Of a stretch of DNA of 64,000 bases, positions 10,480 to 18,378 are shown one piece after another. The stretch is taken from the NCBI RefSeq assembly GCF_000688475.1, contig NZ_JIAN01000008.1:62001-126000 (forward strand), written 5' to 3'. Made by a program: the position numbers and the translations under genes. The notes under the pieces were generated by a model that worked only from the letters and a program-made list of their open reading frames with translations, did no database searches and was not told the origin of the DNA. The stretch's first letter is position 1. Every line of letters starts with the position of its first letter. The stretch is from Cellulomonas sp. URHE0023. GTDB taxonomy: Bacteria; Actinomycetota; Actinomycetes; Actinomycetales; Cellulomonadaceae.

Positions 10480-10601
10480 GGATCCGTCTCGAGGAGCGAC
10501 CGGCCGCGCGCTTTGCGACCGGCGTTCGCGGCTCGTCGCCGAGACGCGAGCGTGCGGCGGCTCCTCCCGGGAGCGGTGCCGGCTCGACCGACCCGAGGCT
10601 G

Positions 10602-10733
10602 ATGCTGGCCGAGGTGCCCAAGGTCATAGCCCTGGCAGTGTCGGGCGGGCTCGAGGTCCCCGTCCGGGAGGTCGCGCTGCAGGACGTCGAGGGTGCGTGG
10701 TCGTCGTCGGACCGTCTCGTCGTCGTCATGTGA
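10602..10733 (+). pseudogene. 3' remnant of a zinc-type alcohol dehydrogenase/quinone oxidoreductase
   Basis: The 43 codons before the stop at 10731-10733 read like the end of a medium-chain dehydrogenase: a helix AEVPKVIALAVSGG, then LEVPVREVALQDVEGAW and DRLVVVM, matching the usual 'helix, L.VPV..VPL.DV..AW, ..R.VVV' ending of that family. Nothing upstream continues the fold; the same frame runs into recQ out of phase. I infer a truncated relic. A short real gene starting at ATG 10602 cannot be excluded. Confidence 0.45.
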
Positions 10734-11026
10734 CGCCTCGCGCGACGACGCGTGCGGCGCGGCCCCGCACGCGGCCGGCGGCCGAATCTCGACCCGGTCC
10801 CGCGCAATAATCACGTGATGGCGCCTACGACTCATTTCGTCGCAGGAATGACACGGGAACACCTCCGGGTTCCGCGTAATCGTGCGGATCAACGCGTGAC
10901 GCGTCACGTTGATAAATCACCCGTCCGAGGCGACTGGACGGTTGACCAGGAGGGTTTTCTGCAGCAAACTCATCACCGACGGTGCGTATCGCCTGCCCCC
11001 TGCGCGGTGCGCACCGTCTTAGCTTC

Positions 11027-11068
11027 CGAAGGGCGCGGCGGATCATCTGATCCGGTCCGCGCCCTTCG
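11027..11068. terminator. long hairpin (12 bp plus 7 bp stem)
   Basis: CGAAGGGCGCGG (11027-11038) pairs with CCGCGCCCTTCG (11057-11068); inside it CGGATCA (11039-11045) pairs with TGATCCG (11048-11054), leaving a two-base loop and a GT bulge. This is the strongest hairpin in the gap and is nearly self-symmetric, so it could terminate transcription in either direction or be the end of a small RNA. No T-run follows. Confidence 0.55.
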
Positions 11069-11116
11069 TGCGTCCGGCCACGGCGCGCCCTCCCCGGTCC
11101 GCACGAGGTCCGCGGT

Positions 11117-11122
11117 TAGCGT
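11117..11122 (+). promoter_or_regulatory. -10 box for the 1618-residue protein gene
   Basis: TAGCGT is followed by six bases and the GTG start at 11129. No Shine-Dalgarno sequence is present, so the mRNA is probably leaderless. Confidence 0.6.
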
Positions 11123-11128
11123 TCGAAC

Positions 11129-14100
11129 GTGACCGTCCCCGCGCGCTCCTCCGGCTCGGGGCCCGACCAGGCTCCCGACTCCGCCATCGACCTCGACGAC
11201 GCCGCCGAGGCGGCCGTCGACGTCCAGATCGCCCTCGTCGAGCCCCCCAGTCCCGCCGAGATCCTCGAGAGTGCCGTCGCGACGTGGCGTGCGGCTCTCG
11301 TCGAGGCGGCGGGCGGTTCGACGCTGGTCGACGTCGAGCTGCTCGGCGAGGCGGCGCTCGACCTGTCGGCGGCGCACCCGTCCGGGATCTCACAGCTCTT
11401 CGCGGGGCGCGAGACACGGCTGTCCAACCTCGTCCGTGAGGGTGCCGCGCTGTCCACCGCGCGCCGCCGCGCCCGTGCCGTCTCCGCGCGCGCCGCGGTC
11501 TACGCGCAGCGCTACGGCATCCTGCCCACCTCGCTCGCGATCGGCGTCGCCACCTGGACCGAGCGGACCACACCGGACGTCGCCACCGACGACGTCGCCG
11601 CACTCGCGACGATCACCCGGCAGCGGGAGCAGTCAGGGATCGAGCAGCCGGAGGCCGCACCTCGCACCGTGCGCGCACCCGTCCTGCTGCGGCCCGTGAG
11701 CCTGAAGGCTCGAGGGTCGGGCGAGAGCGACTACGAGCTGGCGCTCGAGCCGTCGCTCGAGGTGAACCCGGTCCTCGCGCGCGCCCTGCGCTCTCGTGGC
11801 GCGCTCCTCGATCCTGCCGCCGTCGCCCGTGGGACGTTCACTTCCAACGGGTTCGACCCGCGAGGCGCGCTCCAGCGGCTCGCATCGCTCGGCGAGGCCG
11901 TGCTCGACGACTTCACGCTCACCGAGCGGGTCGTGGTGGGCACGTTCGTGCACCCGGGCCAGATCCTGGTGGACGACCTGGACAACCTCTCCGGCACGCT
12001 CGAGCGGCACGAGGTCGTCGCGGCCCTCGCGGGCATCGACGGTGACCTCCGTCGGCCGCTGCCCGCGCCGGTGCCGGGTGACCGGGATCCGGTGCTCGAA
12101 CGCGGCGTCGGGGACCTCGACCCGGCTCAGCAGCATGTCCTCGACGTCGTCGCCACAGGCACCCACCTGTTCGTCGACACCCCGGCGGGCGCCGACGTGA
12201 CAGGCACCCTGGCTGCCCTGGTCGCTGATGCCGCCGCCTCCGGCCGCACCGTCCTGTACGTGCCGGGCCACCGCCGCGCGGCGACCGCCCTGGCCTCCCG
12301 CCTCACCTCCCTCGGCCTGGGTGACCTGCTGCTCGACGTCGCGCCCGATGCCGGCTGGCGGTCGGCGATCTCGCGCAGGCTGCTCGGTGCCATGACGCTG
12401 GAGGCGCCGGCCGTCGACGCCCACGGTGTCATCGCGCTGCGGTCCTCGCTCGTCGCCGAGCGCGAGCGGCTGCGGGCCTACGTCGACGCCCTGCACGTCG
12501 AGCGTCCGCCGTGGGGTGTGTCCGCGTACGACGCGCTCCAGCAGCTCGCACGGCTGACGTCGACCCGCCCGACGCCCAAGACGACCGTGCGCCTGACTGC
12601 GGACGTCGCCCGCGTCCTTGACGCGCAGCGCCGGGTCGAGCTGACCGCCGACCTCGTGCGTGCCGGGGAGCTCGGTGCGTTCCAGGTCCGCCCGACGGAC
12701 ACCCCGTGGTACGGCGCCGACCTGCGCACCCGCGCGGACGCCGACAACGCCGTGCGCCGTCTGGAGCGGCTCCTCGACGGGACGCTGCCGGCCCTGGTCG
12801 AGCGGACGGCGCAGGTGGCCGCCGAGACCGGTCTGGTGCAGGCGACCACGGTGAACGCGTGGGCCGAGCAGCTCGGCATGCTGGACGGGGTCCGCGCGGC
12901 GCTCGACGTGTTCCAGCCGATCGTGTTCGAGCGCACCGCCGCTGACCTCGTCGCCGCGACGGCCTCGAAGCAGTGGCGCGAGCAGCACGACGTGCCCATG
13001 GGCTACTGGGTGCGCCGACGACTGCGCAAGCAGTCCAAGGACATGCTCCGTCCAGGGCGCCCGATCGCCGACCTGCACGCCGCGCTGCTCGAGGTCCAGG
13101 CCCAGCGCGAGGTCTGGCAGGCGCACTGCCCGTCGGGCGGATGGCCGCGGCTTCCGGACGGCCTCGAGCTCATCGAGGAGGAGTTCGCCGCCGTGCGGGC
13201 AGACCTCGACGCGCTCGACGAGGTGCTCGCGGGCACACCCCTCGGCGCTCGACTCTCGACGCTTCCCTTCGCCGCGCTGCAGGAGCGGCTCACCCGGCTC
13301 CGCGCCGACGTCTCCGCCCTGGAGACCCTGCCCGACCGCACCGGCCTGCTGCACCGGCTGCGCAACGCGGGGCTCGCGCCGCTGGTCGAGGACCTGGCGT
13401 CCCGTCGGGTCGACCCGGCTCTGGCACCGGCGGAGCTCGACCTCGCGTGGTGGAGCACGGTGATCGAGCAGATCCTGGCCGACGACCCGGCGCTCGCCGG
13501 CTACGACGGCACCGCGCTGGGTGCCCTGTCGGCGCACTACGCCGCACTCGACCGCGCGCACGTCGACAGCCTCTCCGGACCGGTCCTGACGTCGGTCGTC
13601 GGGCACATCGGCGCGGCCCTGCGTCAGCACCGGGACCAGGCGGAGGCCCTGTTCGCCGACCTCGTCGAGGAGCGGCTCACGACGCTGCGCGACACGGTGA
13701 CGCGCCACCCCGACGTGGCCCGCCGACTGCGCCCGGTGATCGCCGCGAGCCCGATGCTCGTCCCGCAGGTCCTTCCGCCGACGCGGACCGTGGACCTGGT
13801 CGTCCTGGACTCCGCCGCGCACCTGCCTGTCGAGGTGGCGCTGGCCGCGATCGCCCGCGGTCGCCAGGTCGTCGTCCTCGGGGACGCCCGCTGCGCGTCC
13901 AGCACCGCGGTGCGTGCCCTCGCCGACGTCCTGCCCTCGGTCGCCCTGCTCGCCGGTGCTTCCCGTCGCGACCCCTACCTCACCGCGTTCCTCGCGGCCC
14001 ACGGCTACGCCGGTGTGCTGCGCCCGACGCCGCTGCCCGAGCACCGGCCGCTCGTCCACCTCGACGTCGTCGACGGCACCGGGATGCCGGACCGGGCCAC

Positions 14101-15985
14101 CGGGATCATCGACTCGACACGCGAGGAGGTCGAGCACGTCGTCGAGCTCGTCCTGACGCACGCGCTCCTGCGTCCCGACGAGTCGCTCGCCGTCATCACC
14201 GCGACGGCAGGACATGCCGAGGCCGTTCGTGAGGCCGTGCTCGGCGAGGTCCGCGCCAACCTGGCCCTGGCAGCGTTCTTCGACGCCGGCCGTGCCGAGC
14301 CGTTCGTCGTCACGGACCTGCCGAACGTCGCCGGGCTCCGCCGTGAGGCCATCATCTTCTCGGTCGGCCTGGGCCGGACCCCGCACAGGCGCGTGCTGCA
14401 CAGCTTCGGGCCGATCTCCGCCCCCGGTGGTGACGCCCTGCTGCTCGACGGGCTCGGGTCCACCCGGCACCGGCTCACGGTCGTGTCGTGCTTCGGGGCC
14501 GACGACCTCGACCCGGCCCGGCTGCGCGGAGCGGGTCCGCAGCTGCTCGCCGACCTGCTCTCGTTCGCCGGCCGTCGTTCCGCAGGGTCAGCGGACGCAG
14601 ACCTGGTGACCCCTCGGTTCGTGTCGACGGAGTCCACGGTCGCGCTGGCCGTCGCGCCGGGCTCGGTCGCCGACTCGGTCGTGGTCGAGTCTCCCGAGCC
14701 CGACCGGCTGCTCCTGGACATCGCCGAGCGACTGTGGAAGCACGGTCTGCTGGTCGAGGCCAACCACGGGATCCCCGGGGGCGAGCGCATCCCCCTGGTC
14801 GTCGGCCATCCCGACCTGCCCGACGAGATGCTCGTCGCGGTCCTCACCGACGACGCCGAGTACACCGCGGAGCCCAGCGTGCGGGTTCGGGACCGCCTCA
14901 CGGCCGACCGCCTCGAGCGCGTGGGGTGGTCCGTCGTCCGGGTCTGGTCGGCCGCCGCCTTCATCGACCCGCAGGCCGAGGTCGACCGCATCCGACGCGC
15001 CGTCCACGCCCGTGTGCCCGCACCCGCGAGCCCGCGCAGCGGCCCGCTGCACCTCGGCCTCCCGGGCGTGCTGGACGAGTCCGACGAGGCCGACGACCTG
15101 CCGACCGCTGCTCCGTCGGCCACCACCCCGGCGAACACCGACGATGCGCCGGCCGCGCCTGCGTCGGTCACCACACCGGCGGACGCCGACGACGCGCCGG
15201 TGGCTGGCACCGCACCGACGGACGAGATGGGTACCGCGACGCCGGCTCCAGACCTCGCACCCGTCGACGCGACCCCTCCCGTCGACGGCGATACCGCTGC
15301 TGAGGCGCCGTCCGCGGCCGAGGCCGCACCTTCGTCCGCAGCCGACGAGAGCGCCGTGGTCACGGCTTCCGATTCGGCGCAGCCCGACGGTGCCGTGACC
15401 TCGGCGTCCGGTCAGCTGCCCGTCCACCCGGACGGGTCGGTGTCGACGGACTCGGGTGCGTTCGCCTCGCACCCCGACGACGTGGACCGGCCCGACTCGG
15501 GCCCGGTCCGATCCGTCCCGGCACACCCGGTCCTCGTCGACTCGGTCCTCACCGGCTCGCTGAGCGCCGCGGCAGTGCGAGCCGCCGCCGCCCGTCCGCC
15601 GGAGGTCTCCGCGCCGGTCTCGCGTGCCGCCCACAATGCGCCGCGCACGGGCGTGGTCGAGGCCCCGGGGGCGAGCGAGGCCCGCGCCGAGCGACCGACG
15701 AGTGCGTCGGCGCCCGACGGAACGGACGAGCAGCCCGCGGTTCGTCCCTTCCAGCTCGCATTGGCCGTGCCGACCCGGGAGCGTCCCGACGTCCGCAAGG
15801 GCCTGCCGATCGGCGCCTACAGCGACGACCAGCTGGACGAGCTCGTCGCCTGGCTCCGCTCGGACGAGCAGGAGCGCACGCGCGAGCAGCTGGCGGCCGC
15901 ACTGCGTGACGAGCTCGGCGTGACCCGGCGCTCGTACCGCATCGACACGGCCGTCCGCTCGGCCATCGCGCGCGCCCTGTCCTGA
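11129..15985 (+). CDS. giant superfamily-1 helicase-like / Vsr-like nuclease fusion with degenerate motifs
   Basis: 1618 residues, GTG start, probably leaderless. The layout is that of large actinobacterial proteins joining an SF1-type helicase core to a C-terminal restriction-endonuclease-like domain. About 330-400 is the motif I region, but the Walker A loop reads DTPAGADVTGT (350-360) without GKT/S. Residues 480-880 are a long helical insert. The Walker B region reads VVLDSAAHLP (D894), lacking the DE pair. About 1180-1290 resembles a Vsr/MTES_1575-type nuclease (GHPDLP, VRVRDRLTADRLERVGW, VRVWS), yet the usual E-x-D core reads VLTDD. A 200-residue Ala/Pro/Thr/Ser linker precedes a conserved-looking last 80 residues (KGLPIGAYSDDQLDELVAWL). 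It may be a catalytically dead nucleic-acid-binding protein. No partner gene is adjacent. Confidence 0.75.
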   Translation: MTVPARSSGSGPDQAPDSAIDLDDAAEAAVDVQIALVEPPSPAEILESAVATWRAALVEAAGGSTLVDVELLGEAALDLSAAHPSGISQLFAGRETRLSNLVREGAALSTARRRARAVSARAAVYAQRYGILPTSLAIGVATWTERTTPDVATDDVAALATITRQREQSGIEQPEAAPRTVRAPVLLRPVSLKARGSGESDYELALEPSLEVNPVLARALRSRGALLDPAAVARGTFTSNGFDPRGALQRLASLGEAVLDDFTLTERVVVGTFVHPGQILVDDLDNLSGTLERHEVVAALAGIDGDLRRPLPAPVPGDRDPVLERGVGDLDPAQQHVLDVVATGTHLFVDTPAGADVTGTLAALVADAAASGRTVLYVPGHRRAATALASRLTSLGLGDLLLDVAPDAGWRSAISRRLLGAMTLEAPAVDAHGVIALRSSLVAERERLRAYVDALHVERPPWGVSAYDALQQLARLTSTRPTPKTTVRLTADVARVLDAQRRVELTADLVRAGELGAFQVRPTDTPWYGADLRTRADADNAVRRLERLLDGTLPALVERTAQVAAETGLVQATTVNAWAEQLGMLDGVRAALDVFQPIVFERTAADLVAATASKQWREQHDVPMGYWVRRRLRKQSKDMLRPGRPIADLHAALLEVQAQREVWQAHCPSGGWPRLPDGLELIEEEFAAVRADLDALDEVLAGTPLGARLSTLPFAALQERLTRLRADVSALETLPDRTGLLHRLRNAGLAPLVEDLASRRVDPALAPAELDLAWWSTVIEQILADDPALAGYDGTALGALSAHYAALDRAHVDSLSGPVLTSVVGHIGAALRQHRDQAEALFADLVEERLTTLRDTVTRHPDVARRLRPVIAASPMLVPQVLPPTRTVDLVVLDSAAHLPVEVALAAIARGRQVVVLGDARCASSTAVRALADVLPSVALLAGASRRDPYLTAFLAAHGYAGVLRPTPLPEHRPLVHLDVVDGTGMPDRATGIIDSTREEVEHVVELVLTHALLRPDESLAVITATAGHAEAVREAVLGEVRANLALAAFFDAGRAEPFVVTDLPNVAGLRREAIIFSVGLGRTPHRRVLHSFGPISAPGGDALLLDGLGSTRHRLTVVSCFGADDLDPARLRGAGPQLLADLLSFAGRRSAGSADADLVTPRFVSTESTVALAVAPGSVADSVVVESPEPDRLLLDIAERLWKHGLLVEANHGIPGGERIPLVVGHPDLPDEMLVAVLTDDAEYTAEPSVRVRDRLTADRLERVGWSVVRVWSAAAFIDPQAEVDRIRRAVHARVPAPASPRSGPLHLGLPGVLDESDEADDLPTAAPSATTPANTDDAPAAPASVTTPADADDAPVAGTAPTDEMGTATPAPDLAPVDATPPVDGDTAAEAPSAAEAAPSSAADESAVVTASDSAQPDGAVTSASGQLPVHPDGSVSTDSGAFASHPDDVDRPDSGPVRSVPAHPVLVDSVLTGSLSAAAVRAAAARPPEVSAPVSRAAHNAPRTGVVEAPGASEARAERPTSASAPDGTDEQPAVRPFQLALAVPTRERPDVRKGLPIGAYSDDQLDELVAWLRSDEQERTREQLAAALRDELGVTRRSYRIDTAVRSAIARALS

Positions 15986-16088
15986 CCTGCGGGTGCCCCG
16001 CGTGGCGTGGTGCTGACGCACGTCTCGGGACCAGGCCACCGGTCCCACCGCGCGCCGCAGGCGTCAGCGGGGGTGGGATCATCTCGGT

Positions 16089-16373
16089 GTGGCAGCGAAC
16101 GGTGATGCGCAGGACGGCCGGCTCGTGAAGAGGTCGCGGCGCGCCGTCCGGCAGGCGGGGACCGTCGGCGGCGACGACGTGAACCTCGTCTCGGTGCACC
16201 CCGCCCTGCCCGACCAGTCGGCCACTGCCCCGACGCCCGCGACCCCGAGCGGCGCGACGGTTCGCAACGGGAGCCTGGACCGCAGCGCGGACGACTCCGA
16301 CGTCGGGTGGGGCGAGCGTGAACCCGGTTCCAACGACGACCGGCTGTCGACCGACAAGCCGCCGCACTGGTGA
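16089..16373 (+). CDS. small conserved actinobacterial hypothetical protein
   Basis: 94 residues from a GTG start. The N-terminal half is charged and the middle Pro/Thr/Ser-rich, but the end DSDVGWGEREPGSNDDRL followed by TDKPPHW matches a short C-terminal motif I know from many actinobacterial small proteins of unknown function. No membrane segment. It converges on mscL across a strong hairpin. Function unknown. Confidence 0.7.
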   Translation: MAANGDAQDGRLVKRSRRAVRQAGTVGGDDVNLVSVHPALPDQSATAPTPATPSGATVRNGSLDRSADDSDVGWGEREPGSNDDRLSTDKPPHW

Positions 16374-16400
16374 TCCGGCCGGGAACCCCGGAACCGGAAC

Positions 16401-16441
16401 GCACCTCGGCGGCACGCGACACGACGTGCCGCCCGAGGTGC
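16401..16441. terminator. bidirectional terminator hairpin between the 94-residue protein gene and mscL
   Basis: GCACCTCGG plus CGGCACG (16401-16416) pair with CGTGCCG plus CCGAGGTGC (16425-16441), 16 base pairs with a single bulged C. It lies between two convergent stop codons (16373 and 16450), where a shared terminator is expected. Confidence 0.75.
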
Positions 16442-16449
16442 AGGCAGCG

Positions 16450-16980
16450 TCAGCTCGAGGGTGGCGCCGACGGCGGGACCGGACCGCGAGCGCCGGGGGA
16501 GTCCGGAGCGGCGTCGTTGGTGACCGCACGCGAGGGACGGGCCGCCAGCAGGTCGCGGATCTCCTGAAGCAGAAGGATGTCCTCGGCAGGTGCGGTGGGC
16601 TCCTCCTCGAGGCCCTGCTTGCGACGGTTCGCGAGTGCGTTGAGCGGCAGGACGACCAAGAAGTAGACCGAGGCTGCGGTGATCAGGAACAGGATGAGCG
16701 CCTGCAGGATCAGGCCGATCGAGAAGTGCGAGCCGTTCCACGTCCACGAGAAGGTGTTGCTCAGGTCGCCCTTCCCGAAGATGGCGGCGATCAGTGGTCC
16801 GATCAGACCGTTGACGATCGACGAGACGACGGCGCCGAATGCGGCACCGATGACGACGCCGACCGCCAGCTCGATGGCGTTGCCGCGCGAGATGAAGTCC
16901 TTGAAGCCCTGGAAGACCTTGGCTGTGCCGTGCAACCGGTCGCCTGCTCCGCGCAGGCCCGTCGTGATCCGATCGGTCAT
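16450..16980 (-). CDS. mscL: large-conductance mechanosensitive channel MscL
   Basis: 176 residues, ATG start preceded by GAGGAG. The signature region FQGFKDFISRGNAIELAVGV (25-44) leads into TM1 (GVVIGAAFGAVVSSIVNGLI), a periplasmic-side loop, TM2 (SIGLILQALILFLITAASVY) and the RRKQ cytoplasmic boundary. It forms a homopentameric pore that opens under membrane tension to release solutes during hypo-osmotic shock. It is about 40 residues longer than E. coli MscL because of an acidic helix (PAEDILLLQEIRDLL) and a Pro/Ala/Ser-rich tail. It may be co-transcribed with the upstream SAF-domain gene (75-bp gap). Confidence 0.95.
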   Translation of the reverse strand: MTDRITTGLRGAGDRLHGTAKVFQGFKDFISRGNAIELAVGVVIGAAFGAVVSSIVNGLIGPLIAAIFGKGDLSNTFSWTWNGSHFSIGLILQALILFLITAASVYFLVVLPLNALANRRKQGLEEEPTAPAEDILLLQEIRDLLAARPSRAVTNDAAPDSPGARGPVPPSAPPSS

Positions 16981-17055
16981 GGTGCTCCTCGTGGCGGGGT
17001 ATCTGGTGATCCGAGCGGTGCCGCGCGGTGGTGGTCCGCGCCGTCGGGCGACCGA

Positions 17056-17733
17056 TCATGGCACGACGACCGCGGACAGGACGGCCGATGCTGCGGCGCC
17101 CGCGAGGGCGGGAGCCTCGTCCGGGGCCACTGCGAGGAGCACGGGGACCGAGTCGTCGTCCCCGGCGTTGCCGGCCAGCAGCCCGCCAGGTGACGGTGCC
17201 CGCCGGGCGACGGGAAGGACGAGCGCACGGCGAGCGACCACCCCGCCCGGCCCGCCCTCGGCGGTTGCGGCGAGGACGTCGACGCGCATCCCGGCGGTGA
17301 GCAGGTCAGCGACGGCCGGATCGGCGAACCGGACCGTCGCGACGACCGTGCCGGGCGGACCGCGAACGTCGTCGGGGGCGATCAGGCCCGGCCCGAGCGG
17401 GCTCCCGGTGCTCAACGGCACGGCCGTCGAGGCGCCGACCGCCGCGGCCACCTCCGTCAGGACACCGTCCGGCGCGGTACCGACCGGGAAGTGAGCGATC
17501 CGCACGTCGGGCGCAGCCAGAGAGGCGCCGGCCTCGACCGCGTGGGCCGCGACGACGACGTCCACGGTCGGAGCGTCAGGTGGCCGTAGTGCGTGGGCCA
17601 TCGAGCTCGCCGCGACGCCCAGGCACAGCGCGCAGACGACGAACCGGCAGCGCCAGAGCAGGATCCGCAGCCGGACAGGCAACGGGCGTGGCCGGCTGGG
17701 GAGCGGGGGTGGTCGTCCGGTGACATCGCGCAT
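17056..17733 (-). CDS. SAF-domain protein related to CpaB/RcpC
   Basis: 225 residues starting at the ATG at 17733; a more upstream start is possible but the -10 box ACCGTA (read TACGGT on the minus strand) sits six bases before this ATG. One membrane segment (about 24-45) follows a Pro/Arg-rich N-terminus. The SAF region is recognisable: VDVVVAAHAVEAGASLAAPD, then VGASTAVPLSTGSPLGPGLI. CpaB/RcpC proteins belong to Flp pilus assembly, but no other pilus gene is nearby, so the role here is open. Actinobacteria often carry such solitary SAF proteins. Confidence 0.75.
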   Translation of the reverse strand: MRDVTGRPPPLPSRPRPLPVRLRILLWRCRFVVCALCLGVAASSMAHALRPPDAPTVDVVVAAHAVEAGASLAAPDVRIAHFPVGTAPDGVLTEVAAAVGASTAVPLSTGSPLGPGLIAPDDVRGPPGTVVATVRFADPAVADLLTAGMRVDVLAATAEGGPGGVVARRALVLPVARRAPSPGGLLAGNAGDDDSVPVLLAVAPDEAPALAGAAASAVLSAVVVP

Positions 17734-17739
17734 CGGCCG

Positions 17740-17745
17740 ACCGTA
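17740..17745 (-). promoter_or_regulatory. -10 box for the SAF-domain gene
   Basis: On the minus strand TACGGT is followed by six bases and the ATG at 17733; no Shine-Dalgarno sequence, so probably leaderless. Confidence 0.5.
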
Positions 17746-17896
17746 GGCAAGGCCCGCGGGGGGACGGGGGGCGGTGCACCGTCGGCCCACCCGGTGCGGG
17801 CTGGGGTCGGCTCAGCGCGACCGGACGAACGCGGCGGTGGCCCGGGCCGGGGCCGGGCCGGAGAAAGTCTGGCCCAGGCCGAGACCGGAGGGAAGG

Positions 17897-18232
17897 TCAG
17901 GAGGAGGCGGCCGGCTTGGCAGCTGCGGGAGCGGGTGTCGAGGGCGTCGCGCTGGAGGACGTGCTCGCGGGTGCGGTCGTGGACGAGCTCGACGACGACG
18001 AGTCGGTCGTCGACGAGGTCGAGGGCGCCGGGCTCAGGGTCGAGGACTTGGCGCCGGCGCGCGCGTCGTTGCGGTAGAACCCGGAACCCTTGAACACGAC
18101 GCCCACGGACGAGAACACCTTGCGCAGGCGACCGTCGCACTCGGGGCACACGGTCAGCGAGCTGTCGCTGAACGACTGGACCGCCTCGAAGGCGTGGCTG
18201 CACGCGGTGCAGGCGTAGGCATAGGTAGGCAC
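17897..18232 (-). CDS. FmdB-family zinc-ribbon protein
   Basis: 111 residues from GTG at 18232, with AGGAGA about eight bases upstream. I reject the longer frame to 18292 because the family always begins MPTYAYACTACSHAFE. The ribbon uses the pairs CTAC (C8, C11) and CPEC, then LRKVFSSVGVVFKGSGFYRND, the full FmdB signature. The last 50 residues are a low-complexity Ser/Thr/Ala/Pro tail. FmdB proteins were named as regulators of formamidase/amidase genes, but their biochemical role is not settled. A CIRCE element upstream suggests heat-shock control by HrcA. Confidence 0.9.
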   Translation of the reverse strand: MPTYAYACTACSHAFEAVQSFSDSSLTVCPECDGRLRKVFSSVGVVFKGSGFYRNDARAGAKSSTLSPAPSTSSTTDSSSSSSSTTAPASTSSSATPSTPAPAAAKPAASS

Positions 18233-18281
18233 GAGAACGTCTCCTGGCAGCTGGTCGGCGGCGCAGGCGGTGGGGAGTCGC

Positions 18282-18308
18282 CTGGCACTCACTACATCCG
18301 AGTGCTAA
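18282..18308. promoter_or_regulatory. CIRCE element (HrcA operator)
   Basis: CTGGCACTC (18282-18290), nine bases, then GAGTGCTAA (18300-18308). The consensus is TTAGCACTC-N9-GAGTGCTAA: the right arm is perfect, the left matches 7 of 9, and the spacer is exactly nine. It lies 50 bases upstream of the fmdB-like start and 70 upstream of the divergent acylase gene. HrcA, the heat-shock repressor, is the known ligand. Confidence 0.8.
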
Positions 18309-18365
18309 TGGTAACGGCAACTGCCACCGGCACATTCCGAGCAAACAGCCCGGCCCCGGGCGAAG

Positions 18366-18371
18366 TACCCT
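18366..18371 (+). promoter_or_regulatory. -10 box for the penicillin acylase gene
   Basis: TACCCT lies seven bases before the GTG start at 18379. No Shine-Dalgarno sequence, so probably leaderless. Confidence 0.5.
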
Positions 18372-18378
18372 CCGAAGC

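Larger units (their letters stand above)
10480..11128. other. 650-bp gene-poor gap with atypical composition
   Basis: No secure gene. It holds a dehydrogenase-like remnant (10602-10733), an AT-richer segment (about 10800-10990) with a 14-bp palindrome CGTGACGCGTCACG at 10895-10908, and a long hairpin at 11027-11068. An ATG at 10818 has AATAAT six bases upstream, the leaderless-promoter geometry used elsewhere here, but its frame has poor codon bias and runs through the hairpin, so I do not call it a gene. Confidence 0.6.

Noticed and set aside
10825..11046. 73-codon minus-strand frame in the same gap
   Set aside because: No ribosome binding site, no leaderless box, atypical codon use and no recognisable motif.
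10818..11132. 104-codon frame with a well-placed AATAAT box
   Set aside because: Its third codon positions lack the genome's strong GC bias, it matches no family I know, and it runs through the hairpin and the next gene's promoter and start.
11633..14470. 945-codon open frame antisense to the giant helicase-like gene
   Set aside because: It is a codon-bias shadow; the sense strand has coherent helicase and nuclease landmarks and the antisense product is low-complexity and basic.
17056..17733. Part of a Flp pilus (tad) operon, from its CpaB-like SAF domain
   Set aside because: No tadA, tadB, tadC, prepilin or peptidase gene is present nearby; a single SAF domain is not enough.
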